From assembly GCA_947475245.1 (NCBI GenBank), contig CANJLW010000018.1, positions 16,830 to 80,829 of the forward strand: DNA of 64,000 nt, in the 5' to 3' direction. The DNA comes from Acetobacteraceae bacterium. GTDB lineage: Bacteria; Pseudomonadota; Alphaproteobacteria; Acetobacterales; Acetobacteraceae. This document shows positions 8,425 through 17,249 of this stretch, piece by piece. A model generated the notes under the pieces. That model was not told the origin of the DNA and did no database searches. It saw nothing but the letters and a program-made list of their open reading frames with translations. Both the position numbers and the translations under genes were made by a program. Every line of letters starts with the position of its first letter. Positions within the stretch are counted from its first letter, which is position 1.

Positions 8425-9296
8425 AGGGCATTCTGCTCGCGGGCGGCTCCGGCACGCGACTGCACCCGATGACCCTCGCGGCATCGAAGCAACTGCTGCC
8501 GGTCTACGACAAGCCGATGGTCTACTATCCGCTGTCGACCCTGATGCTCGCGGGTATCCGCGACATCATGCTGATCTCCACCCCCGAGGACCTGCCGCAG
8601 TTCCGTCGCCTCCTCGGCGACGGCTCCCGCTTCGGCGTGCGCTTCGAATATGCCGTCCAGCCCAGCCCCGACGGCATCGCCCAGGCGTTCCTGATCGGTC
8701 GCGACTGGATCGGGGGGGAGCCTTGCGCGCTGGCGCTGGGCGACAATTTGATCCATGCCGATCACCTGTCCACCCTGCTGCGCACCGCCGCCGCCCGCCC
8801 CGTCGGCGCGACCGTGTTCGCCTATCAGGTGCGCGACCCCGAACGCTACGGCGTCGTGTCCTTCGATCAGGCCGGCAAGGCGGTGGAAGTCGTGGAAAAG
8901 CCCGCCGTCCCGACCTCCAACTGGGCCGTCACGGGGCTGTATTTCTACGACAGGCAGATCAGCGACATCGCCCCGACCATCAAGCCCTCGGCGCGCGGCG
9001 AACTGGAAATCACCGACCTCAACCGCGTCTATCTCGAAGCCGGCACCTTGCAGGTGGAGAAATTGTCGCGCGGCTGCGCCTGGCTCGACGCCGGCACCCC
9101 CGACAGCCTGTTGCAGGCCGCGACCTTCGTGCAGACGATCCAGTCGCGCACCGGCATGCTGGTCGGCTGCCCCGAGGAAGTCGCCTTTCGCATGGGGTTC
9201 ATCGGCGCCGATCAGTTGCTGGAACAGGCGAAGCGGCTGGGCAAAACCGAACTGGGCCGCGTCCTGATGGACCTGGCGGAGGGTGTGTCAGAGTGA
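8421..9296 (+). CDS. rfbA: Glucose-1-phosphate thymidylyltransferase
   Basis: Makes dTDP-glucose from dTTP and glucose-1-phosphate, the entry step of the rhamnose pathway. The 291-residue protein starts with the nucleotidyltransferase signature [14 protein letters not shown] and carries [31 protein letters not shown] and EKP ([16 protein letters not shown]). The length is normal for RmlA. The start overlaps the rfbB stop (ATGA, 8421-8424), and the stop overlaps the rfbC start (GTGA), indicating translational coupling. Confidence 0.97.
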   Translation: MKGILLAGGSGTRLHPMTLAASKQLLPVYDKPMVYYPLSTLMLAGIRDIMLISTPEDLPQFRRLLGDGSRFGVRFEYAVQPSPDGIAQAFLIGRDWIGGEPCALALGDNLIHADHLSTLLRTAAARPVGATVFAYQVRDPERYGVVSFDQAGKAVEVVEKPAVPTSNWAVTGLYFYDRQISDIAPTIKPSARGELEITDLNRVYLEAGTLQVEKLSRGCAWLDAGTPDSLLQAATFVQTIQSRTGMLVGCPEEVAFRMGFIGADQLLEQAKRLGKTELGRVLMDLAEGVSE

Positions 9297-9877
9297 AGGT
9301 CGAACGCCTCTCCATCCCCGACGTGATCCTGCTGACGCCGCCGAAGTTCGGCGACGCGCGCGGCTTCTTCTCGGAAACCTGGAACGGCAAGCGCTATGCC
9401 GATCTCGGCATCGCCGGCCCCTTCGTGCAGGACAACCACGCTTATTCGTCCGAAGCGAACGTCGTCCGCGGCCTGCACTTGCAGATCGGGTCGAATGCGC
9501 AGGGCAAGCTGGTGCGCGTGGTCAAGGGCGCCATCTGGGATGTCGCGGTTGACGCGCGCGTCGGCTCCCCCAGCTTCGGCCGCCACGTCGCCGCGGAACT
9601 CAGCGCGGAGAACTGGAGCCAGCTTTGGGTGCCGCCGGGCTTCCTGCACGGCTACTGCACGCTCTGCGCCGATACCGAGGTCATCTACAAGGTCACCGGC
9701 GAATATGACCGGTCCGCCGAACGCGGCGTGATCTGGGACGACCCCACGCTGGCGCTGCCCTGGCCGGCGCCGCCCGGACAGGCGATCCTGTCCGACAAGG
9801 ACAAGCTGCTGCCCCGGTTCGCCGACTGCGAGCCGTGGTTTCACTACGACCCCGCCACGGCGGCATCGCATGGTTGA
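9293..9877 (+). CDS. rfbC: dTDP-4-dehydrorhamnose 3,5-epimerase
   Basis: Third step of dTDP-rhamnose synthesis, a double epimerisation at C3 and C5. The 194-residue cupin protein has [31 protein letters not shown] with the catalytic His, and [12 protein letters not shown] followed by the conserved Tyr/Lys region [11 protein letters not shown] choose GTG 9293 (GTGA overlap with the rfbA stop) because the longer in-frame reading upstream is antisense-frame noise inside rfbA. Length matches RmlC. Confidence 0.94.
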   Translation: MKVERLSIPDVILLTPPKFGDARGFFSETWNGKRYADLGIAGPFVQDNHAYSSEANVVRGLHLQIGSNAQGKLVRVVKGAIWDVAVDARVGSPSFGRHVAAELSAENWSQLWVPPGFLHGYCTLCADTEVIYKVTGEYDRSAERGVIWDDPTLALPWPAPPGQAILSDKDKLLPRFADCEPWFHYDPATAASHG

Positions 9878-10763
9878 TCGGCCCATCCTGATCCTGGGCG
9901 GCAGCGGTCAACTTGCCCGCGCGCTGGAAGACGCCGCGACGGTGCCGGTCGTGCGCGTCGGCCGGCCCGACTTCGATTTCGATCGGCCGGACACAATTGC
10001 CGAAACGATGGCCCGCGTATCGCCGTGGCTGGTCGTGAACGCGGCGGCCTATACGGCGGTGGACGCCGCCGAAACCGACGCCGAGGCCGCCTGGCGCGCC
10101 AATCGCGACGGCCCCGCCACCCTCGCGCGCCTGTGCCGCGATGCCGACGTGCCGCTGATCCATGTCTCCACCGATTACGTCTTCGACGGCACCAAGGGCG
10201 CGCCCTACCTCGAAACCGACCCCGTCTCCCCGCTCGGCGTTTACGGCGCCAGCAAGCTGGCCGGGGAGCAAGCGGTGCTGGAGTCCGGCGCGCGGGCCAT
10301 CGTGCTGCGCACTTCCTGGGTCTATGCGCCGATCGGCAAGAACTTCGTCCGCACGATGCTGACCGTCGGGAAAACGCGGGATCGGCTGACGGTCGTCGCC
10401 GATCAGCGGGGCTGCCCGACCGTGGCGGCGGACCTGGCGGACGCCATCCTGGCCATCGCTGCCCGCCTGCGCGCGGACGGGTGGCACGATCGCTTCGGCG
10501 GGGTATTCCACGCCGCCGGCACGGGCGAGACGACCTGGCACGGCCTGGCCGTCGCGGTGTTCGAGGAAGCCGCCCGTCACGGCGCGAAACAGCCGGAGGT
10601 CGCGCCGATCAAAACCGCGGACTGGCCGACCCCGGTGCGCCGCCCGGCGGACTCGCGGTTGGATTGCACCCGTCTGGAGGAGGTGTTCGGCGTGCGCCTG
10701 CCGCCCTGGCGGGACAGCCTGCGGCGGACCGTCGATACAATCTTCGCGGCGGAGAATGGATAA
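9870..10763 (+). CDS. rfbD: dTDP-4-dehydrorhamnose reductase
   Basis: Final step of dTDP-L-rhamnose synthesis, NAD(P)H reduction of the 4-keto group. The 297-residue protein has the N-terminal LGGSGQLARALED Rossmann motif, NAAAYTAVDAAE, HVSTDYVFDG and the YGASKLAGE active-site segment (Tyr-x-x-x-Lys). It overlaps the 3' end of rfbC by 8 nt and ends the rfbBACD operon, which supplies rhamnose for surface polysaccharide or glycosylation. tRNA-Gln follows 61 nt downstream. Confidence 0.96.
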   Translation: MVDRPILILGGSGQLARALEDAATVPVVRVGRPDFDFDRPDTIAETMARVSPWLVVNAAAYTAVDAAETDAEAAWRANRDGPATLARLCRDADVPLIHVSTDYVFDGTKGAPYLETDPVSPLGVYGASKLAGEQAVLESGARAIVLRTSWVYAPIGKNFVRTMLTVGKTRDRLTVVADQRGCPTVAADLADAILAIAARLRADGWHDRFGGVFHAAGTGETTWHGLAVAVFEEAARHGAKQPEVAPIKTADWPTPVRRPADSRLDCTRLEEVFGVRLPPWRDSLRRTVDTIFAAENG

Positions 10764-10779
10764 TTCCGAGCGTATGACA

Positions 10780-10808
10780 TTGCGGTGGCGCGGGGCACAT
10801 GCTACACG
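10780..10808 (+). promoter_or_regulatory. Candidate promoter of tRNA-Gln
   Basis: TTGCGG (10780-10785) and TACACG (10803-10808) are separated by 17 nt. The -10 ends 16 nt before the mature tRNA. The -10 match to TATAAT is only three of six, so support is mainly positional. Confidence 0.4.
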
Positions 10809-10824
10809 GCGCGCCCGCACCCGG

Positions 10825-10898
10825 TGGGGGATAGTTTAGCGGTAAAACTCCCGGCTCTGACCCGGGCATCCTTGGTTCGAATCCAGGTCCCCCAGCCA
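10825..10898 (+). tRNA. tRNA-Gln (anticodon CTG)
   Basis: A complete 74-nt cloverleaf. The acceptor TGGGGGA (10825-10831) pairs fully with TCCCCCA (10888-10894), followed by discriminator G and an encoded CCA. The anticodon stem CCCGG/CCGGG encloses CTCTGAC, with anticodon CTG at 10857-10859. The T-arm is CTTGG-TTCGAAT-CCAGG. A 5' terminal U and a weak first pair are typical of glutamine tRNA. It marks the left edge of a small genomic island. Confidence 0.97.
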
Positions 10899-10932
10899 AC
10901 TTATCGTCGGTGCTATGCCACATCACTGGCGG

Positions 10933-10950
10933 CACCCGGACGCGTCGATC
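10933..10950. repeat. 18-bp direct repeat, left copy
   Basis: CACCCGGACGCGTCGATC, identical to 12524-12541. It begins 35 nt after the tRNA-Gln CCA end. The two copies bracket a segment of about 1.6 kb holding a tctC remnant and a toxin-antitoxin pair, as an att-like or target-site duplication would. Confidence 0.7.
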
Positions 10951-11017
10951 GTCAATGAACCAAGAACGTCTCATACCGACGCGTCGTTCTGTTAATCTGC
11001 CTCTGGCGCGCGCGGCC

Positions 11018-11590
11018 GGGGATGGCCGAACCCTGCTTCTTATGCCGCAGGCCATTATCACGACGCCATTGATCGTTAAGGATGTCGGGTTTGATCCAAT
11101 CAAGGATCTGGCGCCGCTAACCCTGGTCGCCCCCGACGCGCCATACAAATCATTGGCTGACATTATCTCTGCGGCAAAGGCTCAACCAGGAAAATTGCGA
11201 TATGCATCGACAGGGTTGGGAACAAGCCTTCACTTGTCAGCCGAAGAATTCAACCGCGCCGCCGGCGTGGACATCGCACATGTACAACTTCCCAGCGCTG
11301 GTGATATGGTATCTCCAAACTGTTCTGGCGGCATGGGTGCGGTAAAGGACGGAAAAGTGCGTCTCCTCGCTGTCGCGACCCTCGACGCATGGCTGCAAAT
11401 GCCGACGACCCCGACTTTCGCACAGACACTTCCTGGCTTCGAGGCGCCAGCCTGGTTCGGTCTCTACGCCCCCGCGAGTACACCCGGCGCGGATGTCGTC
11501 GGGTCAACGGCCGATGAGCTGCGGATTTTGATGGCGTGAGAACAGGCACGCTGGACCCAGATCATCAGAGATACGGGGATCGGCCGGTGA
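11018..11590 (+). pseudogene. Decayed Bug/TctC-family solute-binding protein
   Basis: The reading frame matches periplasmic binding proteins of tripartite tricarboxylate transporters: DGRTLLLMPQAIITTP, DVGFDPIKDLAPLTL, KAQPGKLRYAST, GVDIAHV, VKDGKVRLLAVAT and PGFEAPAWFGLYAPA. The signal peptide is missing. Two stretches present in the family are deleted, one after the APLTLVA segment and one after HVQLPSAGD. An in-frame TGA at 11537-11539 is followed in the same frame by EQARWTQIIRDTGIGR, the expected C-terminal helix, then TGA at 11588. Intact members are about 320 residues; this is a nonfunctional relic. Coordinates mark the recognisable similarity. Confidence 0.8.
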
Positions 11591-11783
11591 CTGGACCAGT
11601 ACAACGCCAGCCGGCCTACAGTGCGTAAGCCGTAATTAATATGAAACAAAAAGAACTATCGTGCGAACGATATGCCGGTAGTCGCCGTGTTTCAAATCCG
11701 ATGCACCATGACAATCCAAAACGCCTGATTTATGGCACCACACCACCTACCGTCATGGAATCTCCCGCGCCATTCGACATCGC
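11591..11783. other. Gene-free, relatively AT-rich spacer in the island
   Basis: No credible ORF or RNA gene is seen. The segment includes a run richer in A and T (around 11630-11665) than the flanking chromosome and a small stem TATCGT-GCGA-ACGATA near 11660. The compositional shift fits foreign or decaying DNA. Confidence 0.5.
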
Positions 11784-12113
11784 TTACGGACGCAATTCCG
11801 CCACCATCCTCCCCGCGTGACGCGGTATGACGTTGACCGTCACCTCGATCTGCTGCCCAAGGCCGGAGAGGATCGTCATCAACCGGTCGATGGTGAAGCG
11901 CCCCAGTTTGGCATTGCGGATACGGGAAAAGTCCGCCGCCGCCACGCCGGTGATTTCCTGCGCGGCGCGCACGGTAAGCTTGCGATCGTCCAGGACACCG
12001 ACAATACGGGCCGCCAGCAGCGCGCGCAGTTGCTCCCGATCCGCGTCGGGATGGTTGAGGTCACGGAACACATTGCCGGTGCCGCGAACGATATCGAAAT
12101 CGTCATCGCTCAT
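11784..12113 (-). CDS. HigA-like XRE-family antitoxin
   Basis: A 109-residue helix-turn-helix protein of the type found as antitoxin downstream of a RelE/HigB-like toxin. The HTH is visible as LTVRAAQEITGVAAADFSRIRNAKLGRFTIDRLMTIL (about 46-82), followed by a basic, beta-rich tail. It starts at 12113, sharing one base with the toxin stop codon (TAATG), so the two are translationally coupled. It is expected to neutralise the toxin and repress the operon through the palindrome at 12467-12488. It sits inside the repeat-flanked island. Confidence 0.85.
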   Translation of the reverse strand: MSDDDFDIVRGTGNVFRDLNHPDADREQLRALLAARIVGVLDDRKLTVRAAQEITGVAAADFSRIRNAKLGRFTIDRLMTILSGLGQQIEVTVNVIPRHAGRMVAELRP

Positions 12114-12457
12114 TATAGCCTCTCTTTCAGCCGCTTTAACCGTTCATGGATCAGGTCGATTTCCTGCTGTGGCGTTTTGATCCCCGTCTTCGATTTCTTC
12201 TGGAATGCATGGATCACCCAAATATCGTCGCCGATCCGCAATGCGTAGACGACCCGGAACGCATCGCCGCGATGCCGGAGCGCCAGCTCCATCACACCGG
12301 AACCGAAACCTGTCAGGGGCTTCGCGATGTCCGGCATACGCCCTTCCGCCAGGATCGTCAGCGCCCGCGCCATGTCGGTTCGCGCGCCCAGAGGGAAGTC
12401 GTCGAAGTCCTTACGGGCGGCCTTGATCCAGCTTATGGGGCGCGAGTTTCTCAGCAT
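12113..12457 (-). CDS. RelE/HigB-like toxin (phage Gp49-like family)
   Basis: A 114-residue protein of the Gp49/HigB-like family, presumed to act as a ribosome-associated mRNA endonuclease. Family features are ISWIKAARKDFDDFP near the start, the central KPLTGFGSGVMELALRHRGDAFRVVYAL and the IWVIHAFQKKSKTGIKTP strand-loop with conserved basic residues. The toxin precedes the antitoxin, as in higBA loci. Toxicity is inferred from family and gene order. Confidence 0.86.
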   Translation of the reverse strand: MLRNSRPISWIKAARKDFDDFPLGARTDMARALTILAEGRMPDIAKPLTGFGSGVMELALRHRGDAFRVVYALRIGDDIWVIHAFQKKSKTGIKTPQQEIDLIHERLKRLKERL

Positions 12458-12466
12458 GCGGAAGCA

Positions 12467-12488
12467 TTGTTGTCATGTTTGACAACAA
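12467..12488. promoter_or_regulatory. Palindromic operator of the toxin-antitoxin operon
   Basis: TTGTTGTCA and TGACAACAA form a perfect 9-bp inverted repeat with a 4-nt spacer, 10 nt upstream of the toxin start on the minus strand. A candidate -35 TTGACT (12490-12495, minus strand) abuts it, so a bound HigA-like dimer would cover the promoter. The region is clearly richer in A and T than its surroundings. Confidence 0.7.
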
Positions 12489-12523
12489 AAGTCAAGAAGG
12501 TGCGCCGGCCTGCGATCCGGCGC

Positions 12524-12541
12524 CACCCGGACGCGTCGATC
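12524..12541. repeat. 18-bp direct repeat, right copy
   Basis: Identical to 10933-10950. It reaches into the stop codon of nrdR (12540-12542), placing the island boundary exactly at the 3' end of nrdR. Confidence 0.7.
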
Positions 12542-12998
12542 AGTCCTCGGTCCCGGCCAGACCGCCGACAAAATCCTCGAAATCCTTCGCTTCGCGGAAA
12601 TTGCGATAAACGCTGGCAAACCGCACATACGCGACCTTATCCAGCTCCTTCAGCGTATCCATCACCAGCTCGCCGATCTGCTTGCTCGGCACGTCGCTGT
12701 CGCCGGAGGCTTCCAACTGGCGGACGATCGAATTCACGATCCGCTCGATCCGCTCCTCCTGGATCGGCCGCTTGCGCAGCGAGATGCGGATCGAGCGGGC
12801 GAGCTTGTCGCGATCGAACGGCACGCGCCGACCGTCGGTCTTGACCACGGTCAGTTCGCGCAGTTGCACCCGCTCGATCGTCGTGAAGCGCTGGCCGCAA
12901 TTGCCGCAGAAGCGGCGCCTGCGGATCGCGCCGTTATCCTCGGTCGGACGGCTGTCCTTCACCTGGGTATCGTCGGACCCGCAAAATGGGCAGCGCAT
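12540..12998 (-). CDS. nrdR: Transcriptional repressor NrdR
   Basis: Zinc-ribbon/ATP-cone repressor of ribonucleotide reductase genes. The 152-residue protein has zinc ligands C3, C6, C31 and C34 (CPFC...CGNC) and then an ATP-cone domain (about 49-139) beginning [20 protein letters not shown]. Length is normal. It starts 6 nt after the glyA stop, the common alphaproteobacterial glyA-nrdR arrangement. ribD, a frequent next gene, is not present; the repeat-flanked island abuts the nrdR stop instead. Confidence 0.97.
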   Translation of the reverse strand: MRCPFCGSDDTQVKDSRPTEDNGAIRRRRFCGNCGQRFTTIERVQLRELTVVKTDGRRVPFDRDKLARSIRISLRKRPIQEERIERIVNSIVRQLEASGDSDVPSKQIGELVMDTLKELDKVAYVRFASVYRNFREAKDFEDFVGGLAGTED

Positions 12999-13004
12999 GG
13001 TCGC

Positions 13005-14309
13005 TCAGCGTCCCGGATACAGCGGGAAGCGGGCGCACATCGCCTTAACGCGCGCGCCCACGGCCTGTTCGGCCGCACTGTTGGTCCCGTCGTTGGATCG
13101 CCCGAGGGCTTCCAGCACCTCGTTGATCATCAGCCCGATCTCGCGGAACTCCGCCTCGCCGAACCCGCGGGAGGTAGCGGCGGGCGACCCCAGGCGAATG
13201 CCGGATGTGATGGTCGGCTTTTCCGGGTCGTACGGGATGGCATTCTTGTTCGCGGTCATATGCGCGCGTTCAAGCGAGGCTTCCGCCGACTTTCCGGTCA
13301 CCCGCTTGGGGCGCAGATCGACCAGCATCAGATGGCAGTCGGTGCCGCCGCTGACGATATCCAGCCCCTGGGTCTTCAGGGTTTCCGCAAGGACGCGCGC
13401 GTTGTCCTGCACCGCCTTTTGATAGACCCGGAAATCCGGCCGCAACGCCTCTCCGAACGCGGCGGCCTTGCCGGCGATGACATGCATCAGCGGCCCGCCC
13501 TGCAAGCCCGGAAATACGGCGGAGTTGATCTTCTTGCCGAGTTCGGCGTCGTTCGACAGGATCATCCCGCCGCGCGGACCGCGCAGGGTCTTATGCGTCG
13601 TGGTGGTCACGACATGGGCATGCGGCAGCGGGCTGGGGAACAGACCGGCGGCGACCAGACCGGCGAAATGCGCCATGTCCACCATGAAATACGCGCCGAC
13701 CTCATCCGCGATCTTGCGGATGCGGGGGAAATCGATGAAGCGCGGATAGGCCGACCCGCCGGCGATGATCAGCCGGGGCTTTTCGGCGCGGGCCTTCTGC
13801 TCCAACTCCTCGTAATCCAGCAGCCCGTCTTCCTTGCGGACGCCGTATTGAACGGCGTTGAACCACTTGCCCGACAGGTTGGGCGCCGCGCCATGGGTCA
13901 GATGCCCGCCGGCGGCCAGGCTCATGCCCAGCACCGTCTCCCCGGGTTTGCACAGCGCCAGGAACACCGCCTGATTGGCCTGCGCGCCTGAATGCGGCTG
14001 CACATTGGCGAAGGCGCAGTCGAACAATTGCTTCGCCCGCGCGATCGCCAGTTCTTCCGCCACATCGACGTAGACGCAACCGCCGTAATAGCGGCGCCCC
14101 GGATAACCCTCGGCATACTTGTTCGTCAGGACGGAGCCTTGCGCTTCGAGCACGGCGGCGGAGACGACGTTTTCCGACGCGATCAGTTCGATCCCATCCT
14201 GTTGACGGCGCAGTTCCGCCCCGATCGCGGCGGCGAGTTCGGGGTCGGTTTCCGCCAGCGGGGCAGAGAAAAAGCGTTGCAGATCGGCGGCGGGACTCTG
14301 TGCGTTCAT
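13005..14309 (-). CDS. glyA: Serine hydroxymethyltransferase
   Basis: PLP enzyme that converts serine and tetrahydrofolate to glycine and methylene-tetrahydrofolate, the main one-carbon source. The 434-residue protein shows [35 protein letters not shown] and the PLP-lysine motif [16 protein letters not shown]. It heads the glyA-nrdR unit on the minus strand. The 99-nt gap upstream separates it from the desaturase gene and probably holds its promoter. Confidence 0.98.
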   Translation of the reverse strand: MNAQSPAADLQRFFSAPLAETDPELAAAIGAELRRQQDGIELIASENVVSAAVLEAQGSVLTNKYAEGYPGRRYYGGCVYVDVAEELAIARAKQLFDCAFANVQPHSGAQANQAVFLALCKPGETVLGMSLAAGGHLTHGAAPNLSGKWFNAVQYGVRKEDGLLDYEELEQKARAEKPRLIIAGGSAYPRFIDFPRIRKIADEVGAYFMVDMAHFAGLVAAGLFPSPLPHAHVVTTTTHKTLRGPRGGMILSNDAELGKKINSAVFPGLQGGPLMHVIAGKAAAFGEALRPDFRVYQKAVQDNARVLAETLKTQGLDIVSGGTDCHLMLVDLRPKRVTGKSAEASLERAHMTANKNAIPYDPEKPTITSGIRLGSPAATSRGFGEAEFREIGLMINEVLEALGRSNDGTNSAAEQAVGARVKAMCARFPLYPGR

Positions 14310-14408
14310 CGGAACCCTGAAAATCTTGTTCGCCGCCCTGTAGCATGCGGCGAAAGCGCCCGAAACGCCTTTGACACGGTGATTTTCGCGTTCAGGGGTG
14401 CGTCTGCC

Positions 14409-15437
14409 TCAGGCGGCGTCGCGGAACCGGACCATGCGTCCGCTCGTCTCGTCCCACAGCGTATAGCGCGCCGCGCTCAGAGCCTGACGGATCGTCAGCA
14501 CGTTGTCGGTGGGCAGCAGTGAGGCAAAGGCGCGTTGGCAGGCTTCCAGGCGGTAGTTCGGAATGCGCGGGGCCAGATGATGCAGATGGTGATAGCCGAT
14601 GCTGCCGGTGAACCATTGCAGAACGGCGGGCAGGCGCAGGAAGGAACTGCCCAACAGCGCGGCTTCGGGGGCGTTCCACTTCTCCTGGCGCGCCCAGACC
14701 GCGTCCTCGAACCGATGTTGGATGGAAAACATCCAGACGCCGATGATCGAGGCGACGGCGATCGTCGATCCCTGCACCAGGACGACCGGCAGAACACCCA
14801 GCCACAGGGCCAGGCCGCCATAGACGGCGCACAGCGCGAGGTTGGTGCGCAGGACGCTGAATCGTTCCTTGTTCGTGCGCATGGGGGTGTCGAACGGCCA
14901 GCGGAACAGGATCAGAAAGACGATCGGCGGCAACAGAAGCTGCGCGACGATCGGGTGCAGGGTCACGCGATGCACCAGCCGGTGGAACGGCGACAAAGCG
15001 CGATACTCGGCCACCGTCAGGCAATTGGAATAGATGTCGGACCAGCCGGTGCGGCGGTCGAGATTGTTCCAGGTCGCGTGGTGATGCGCATGCTGAAAGC
15101 GCCAATTGGCATAGGGCGTCACCGTCAGCAGGCTGCAGCACCAGCCCAGCATGTCGTTCGCCCGCCGCGACTGAAAGAACGACCCATGCCCGCAATCGTG
15201 CTGGATGATGAACAGCCGCACCAGCAGACCGCCGGCCGGGATCGCCAAAAATATGCCGCACCACGCGGGCAGCGCGTACATCGCCGCAAGCAGCACCATA
15301 TAAAGTGACGCGGTGGAGACGATTTGCCAGACGCTGGTCCACAGCACCGGCGCCTGAAAGGCGGCGAGTCCGGGGCGCAAGGCGCGATCAAGGGATGTGC
15401 GCGGCGCACGCGCCGCTGGGTCGGTCGAAGCTGACAT
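14409..15437 (-). CDS. Membrane fatty acid desaturase family protein
   Basis: Integral-membrane di-iron desaturase-type protein, about 342 residues from the chosen start. The three histidine clusters are present: HDCGHGSFF, HAHHH and HHLHH, separated by hydrophobic pairs of membrane segments. Substrate and regiochemistry cannot be told; acyl lipid or acyl-CoA is likely. The start is uncertain. ATG 15437 (MSASTDP) begins the conserved part, but there is no good Shine-Dalgarno, and the open frame extends to 15563 with another Met at 15509. The neighbours glyA and a divergent peptide transporter give no functional clue. Confidence 0.87.
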   Translation of the reverse strand: MSASTDPAARAPRTSLDRALRPGLAAFQAPVLWTSVWQIVSTASLYMVLLAAMYALPAWCGIFLAIPAGGLLVRLFIIQHDCGHGSFFQSRRANDMLGWCCSLLTVTPYANWRFQHAHHHATWNNLDRRTGWSDIYSNCLTVAEYRALSPFHRLVHRVTLHPIVAQLLLPPIVFLILFRWPFDTPMRTNKERFSVLRTNLALCAVYGGLALWLGVLPVVLVQGSTIAVASIIGVWMFSIQHRFEDAVWARQEKWNAPEAALLGSSFLRLPAVLQWFTGSIGYHHLHHLAPRIPNYRLEACQRAFASLLPTDNVLTIRQALSAARYTLWDETSGRMVRFRDAA

Positions 15438-15650
15438 GATGGAGGTTCGCAGACCCTTGCCGGGGCCGGCGGCGTGAAAAAGCTCACGCCGAACGCGGTC
15501 ACCGGACATATAGCGAAACCGAGCGCGCGTAGCATCCCCCCCTCGCAAGGACATGACTCGCATGGCATCGCGCCGGATATCCGCGTCTGTGCTGGCGCGA
15601 TGCCGCCCCGGCCCGCTATAACCGCGGGAACGAAGACGTGGGAGACTGGC

Positions 15651-17243
15651 ATGGCTGGTGGTATCCGGACGATGGTTCGGCTTGGAATCCTGTGCGCGCT
15701 CGCGACCGTCGGTCAGTCCGGCGGCGACGGCGCGCGGGCGCAGACCCTGACGGTGGCGTCATCCGCGCCCGTCACGAGCATCGATCCGCATTACCACACG
15801 CTGTCGCCCAATATTTCGCTGCACGGGCACATCTACGATCGGCTGATCCATCGCAACGCCAAGGGCGAAATGGAACCCGGCCTGGCGGTAAGCTGGAAGC
15901 TGATCGACGACACCACGTGGGAGTTGAAGCTGCGGAGCGCGACCTTCCATAACGGCGCGCCCTTCACCGCCGAGGATGTGGTCTACTCCCTCGATCGCGT
16001 GCCCAAAGTCAAAAACAGCCCGGCCTCGTTCCAGATCTACACCCGCGCGGTGACAAGCACGACCATTGTCGATCCGCACACGATCCTGCTGAAAACCGAC
16101 GGACCGTACCCGCTGCTGCCGCAGGACGTTTCGCAGGTCTTCATCCTGTCGCGCGGCCTGGGCGCGGAACCGCTGACCGAGGATTTCAACAGCGGCAAGA
16201 ATGCCATCGGCACCGGCGCCTACCGGTTCGTGTCCTATCGTCCCGGCGAGAAGACCGAACTGGAACGCCATGACGGTTATTGGGGTCCGAAGCCGGCCTG
16301 GGACAAAGTGTCCTACCGCGTCATCAGCAACGACGCCGCCCGCACCGCGGCGCTGCTGGCCGGCGACGTCGGCATCATCGAATTCGTCCCCCCCACCGAC
16401 CTGCCGAAGCTGCGCACCGATCCGCGCGTGACCCTGTCGGAAGTCGTGAGCAATCGCTCGATCTATCTGTGGCTCGACCACTCCCGCGACGGCGCGACGC
16501 CGCATGTGACCGGCCCGTACGGGGAAGTCCTGGCGAAGAACCCGCTGAAGGACCTGCGCGTGCGTCAGGCCCTGTCCATCGCGATCAATCGCCCCGGCAT
16601 CGTCGAACGCGTGATGGAAAACGCCGCGATCCCGACGGCGCAGTACCTGCCCGCCACGTCCTCCAGCCACGTGCCCGAACTGGTGCCGCCCAAATACGAC
16701 CTCGATCGCGCCAAGGCGCTGCTGGCCGAAGCCGGGTATCCCAACGGGCTGCGCGTCACCCTGCACGGCCCGAACGATCGCTATGTCAACGATGCCAAGA
16801 TCATCCAGGCCGTCGCGCAGATGTGGCAACGCATCGGCGTGCAGACGACGGTGGAAGGCCTGCCCTGGAACACCTTCGTCGCCCGCGCCGGCAAGCAGGA
16901 GTTCTCGATCTTCCTGCTGGGTTGGGGCGTGTCGACCGGAGAGGGCACCAATCCGCTCCGCGCGCAGATCGCTACCTGGAACCCGACCCGAGGCCTGGGC
17001 ACCGCCAATCGCGGGCGCTATTCCAACCCCGCGGTCGATGCCTTGCTCGATCAGGCCATGACGACGATGGACACCGCCGCACGCGACGTGCTTGTCCGCA
17101 AGACGACGAAGCTCGCCATGGACGACGTGCCGGTAATCATGCTCCACCTGCAAAAGAACATCTGGGCGACACGCAAGGGTCTGACATACGAAGCCCGCGT
17201 CGACGAAGAGACCCAGGCCATGGCCGTACGGTCGGAGAAGTAG
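15651..17243 (+). CDS. Peptide/nickel-type ABC transporter solute-binding protein (family 5)
   Basis: Periplasmic receptor of a Dpp/Opp-type importer, 530 residues. A signal peptide is visible (RTMVRLGILCALATVGQSGGDGARAQ, cleavage after the Ala-Arg-Ala region). Family-5 landmarks follow: SIDPHYHTLSPN, GLAVSWKLIDDTTWELKLR and FHNGAPFTAEDVVYSLDR. ATG 15651 is chosen because GGGAG (15640-15644) lies 6 nt upstream; the longer in-frame extension to 15474 has no support. It is the first gene of a five-gene operon, 6 nt before the first permease. Confidence 0.94.
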   Translation: MAGGIRTMVRLGILCALATVGQSGGDGARAQTLTVASSAPVTSIDPHYHTLSPNISLHGHIYDRLIHRNAKGEMEPGLAVSWKLIDDTTWELKLRSATFHNGAPFTAEDVVYSLDRVPKVKNSPASFQIYTRAVTSTTIVDPHTILLKTDGPYPLLPQDVSQVFILSRGLGAEPLTEDFNSGKNAIGTGAYRFVSYRPGEKTELERHDGYWGPKPAWDKVSYRVISNDAARTAALLAGDVGIIEFVPPTDLPKLRTDPRVTLSEVVSNRSIYLWLDHSRDGATPHVTGPYGEVLAKNPLKDLRVRQALSIAINRPGIVERVMENAAIPTAQYLPATSSSHVPELVPPKYDLDRAKALLAEAGYPNGLRVTLHGPNDRYVNDAKIIQAVAQMWQRIGVQTTVEGLPWNTFVARAGKQEFSIFLLGWGVSTGEGTNPLRAQIATWNPTRGLGTANRGRYSNPAVDALLDQAMTTMDTAARDVLVRKTTKLAMDDVPVIMLHLQKNIWATRKGLTYEARVDEETQAMAVRSEK

Positions 17244-17249
17244 CAGGGT

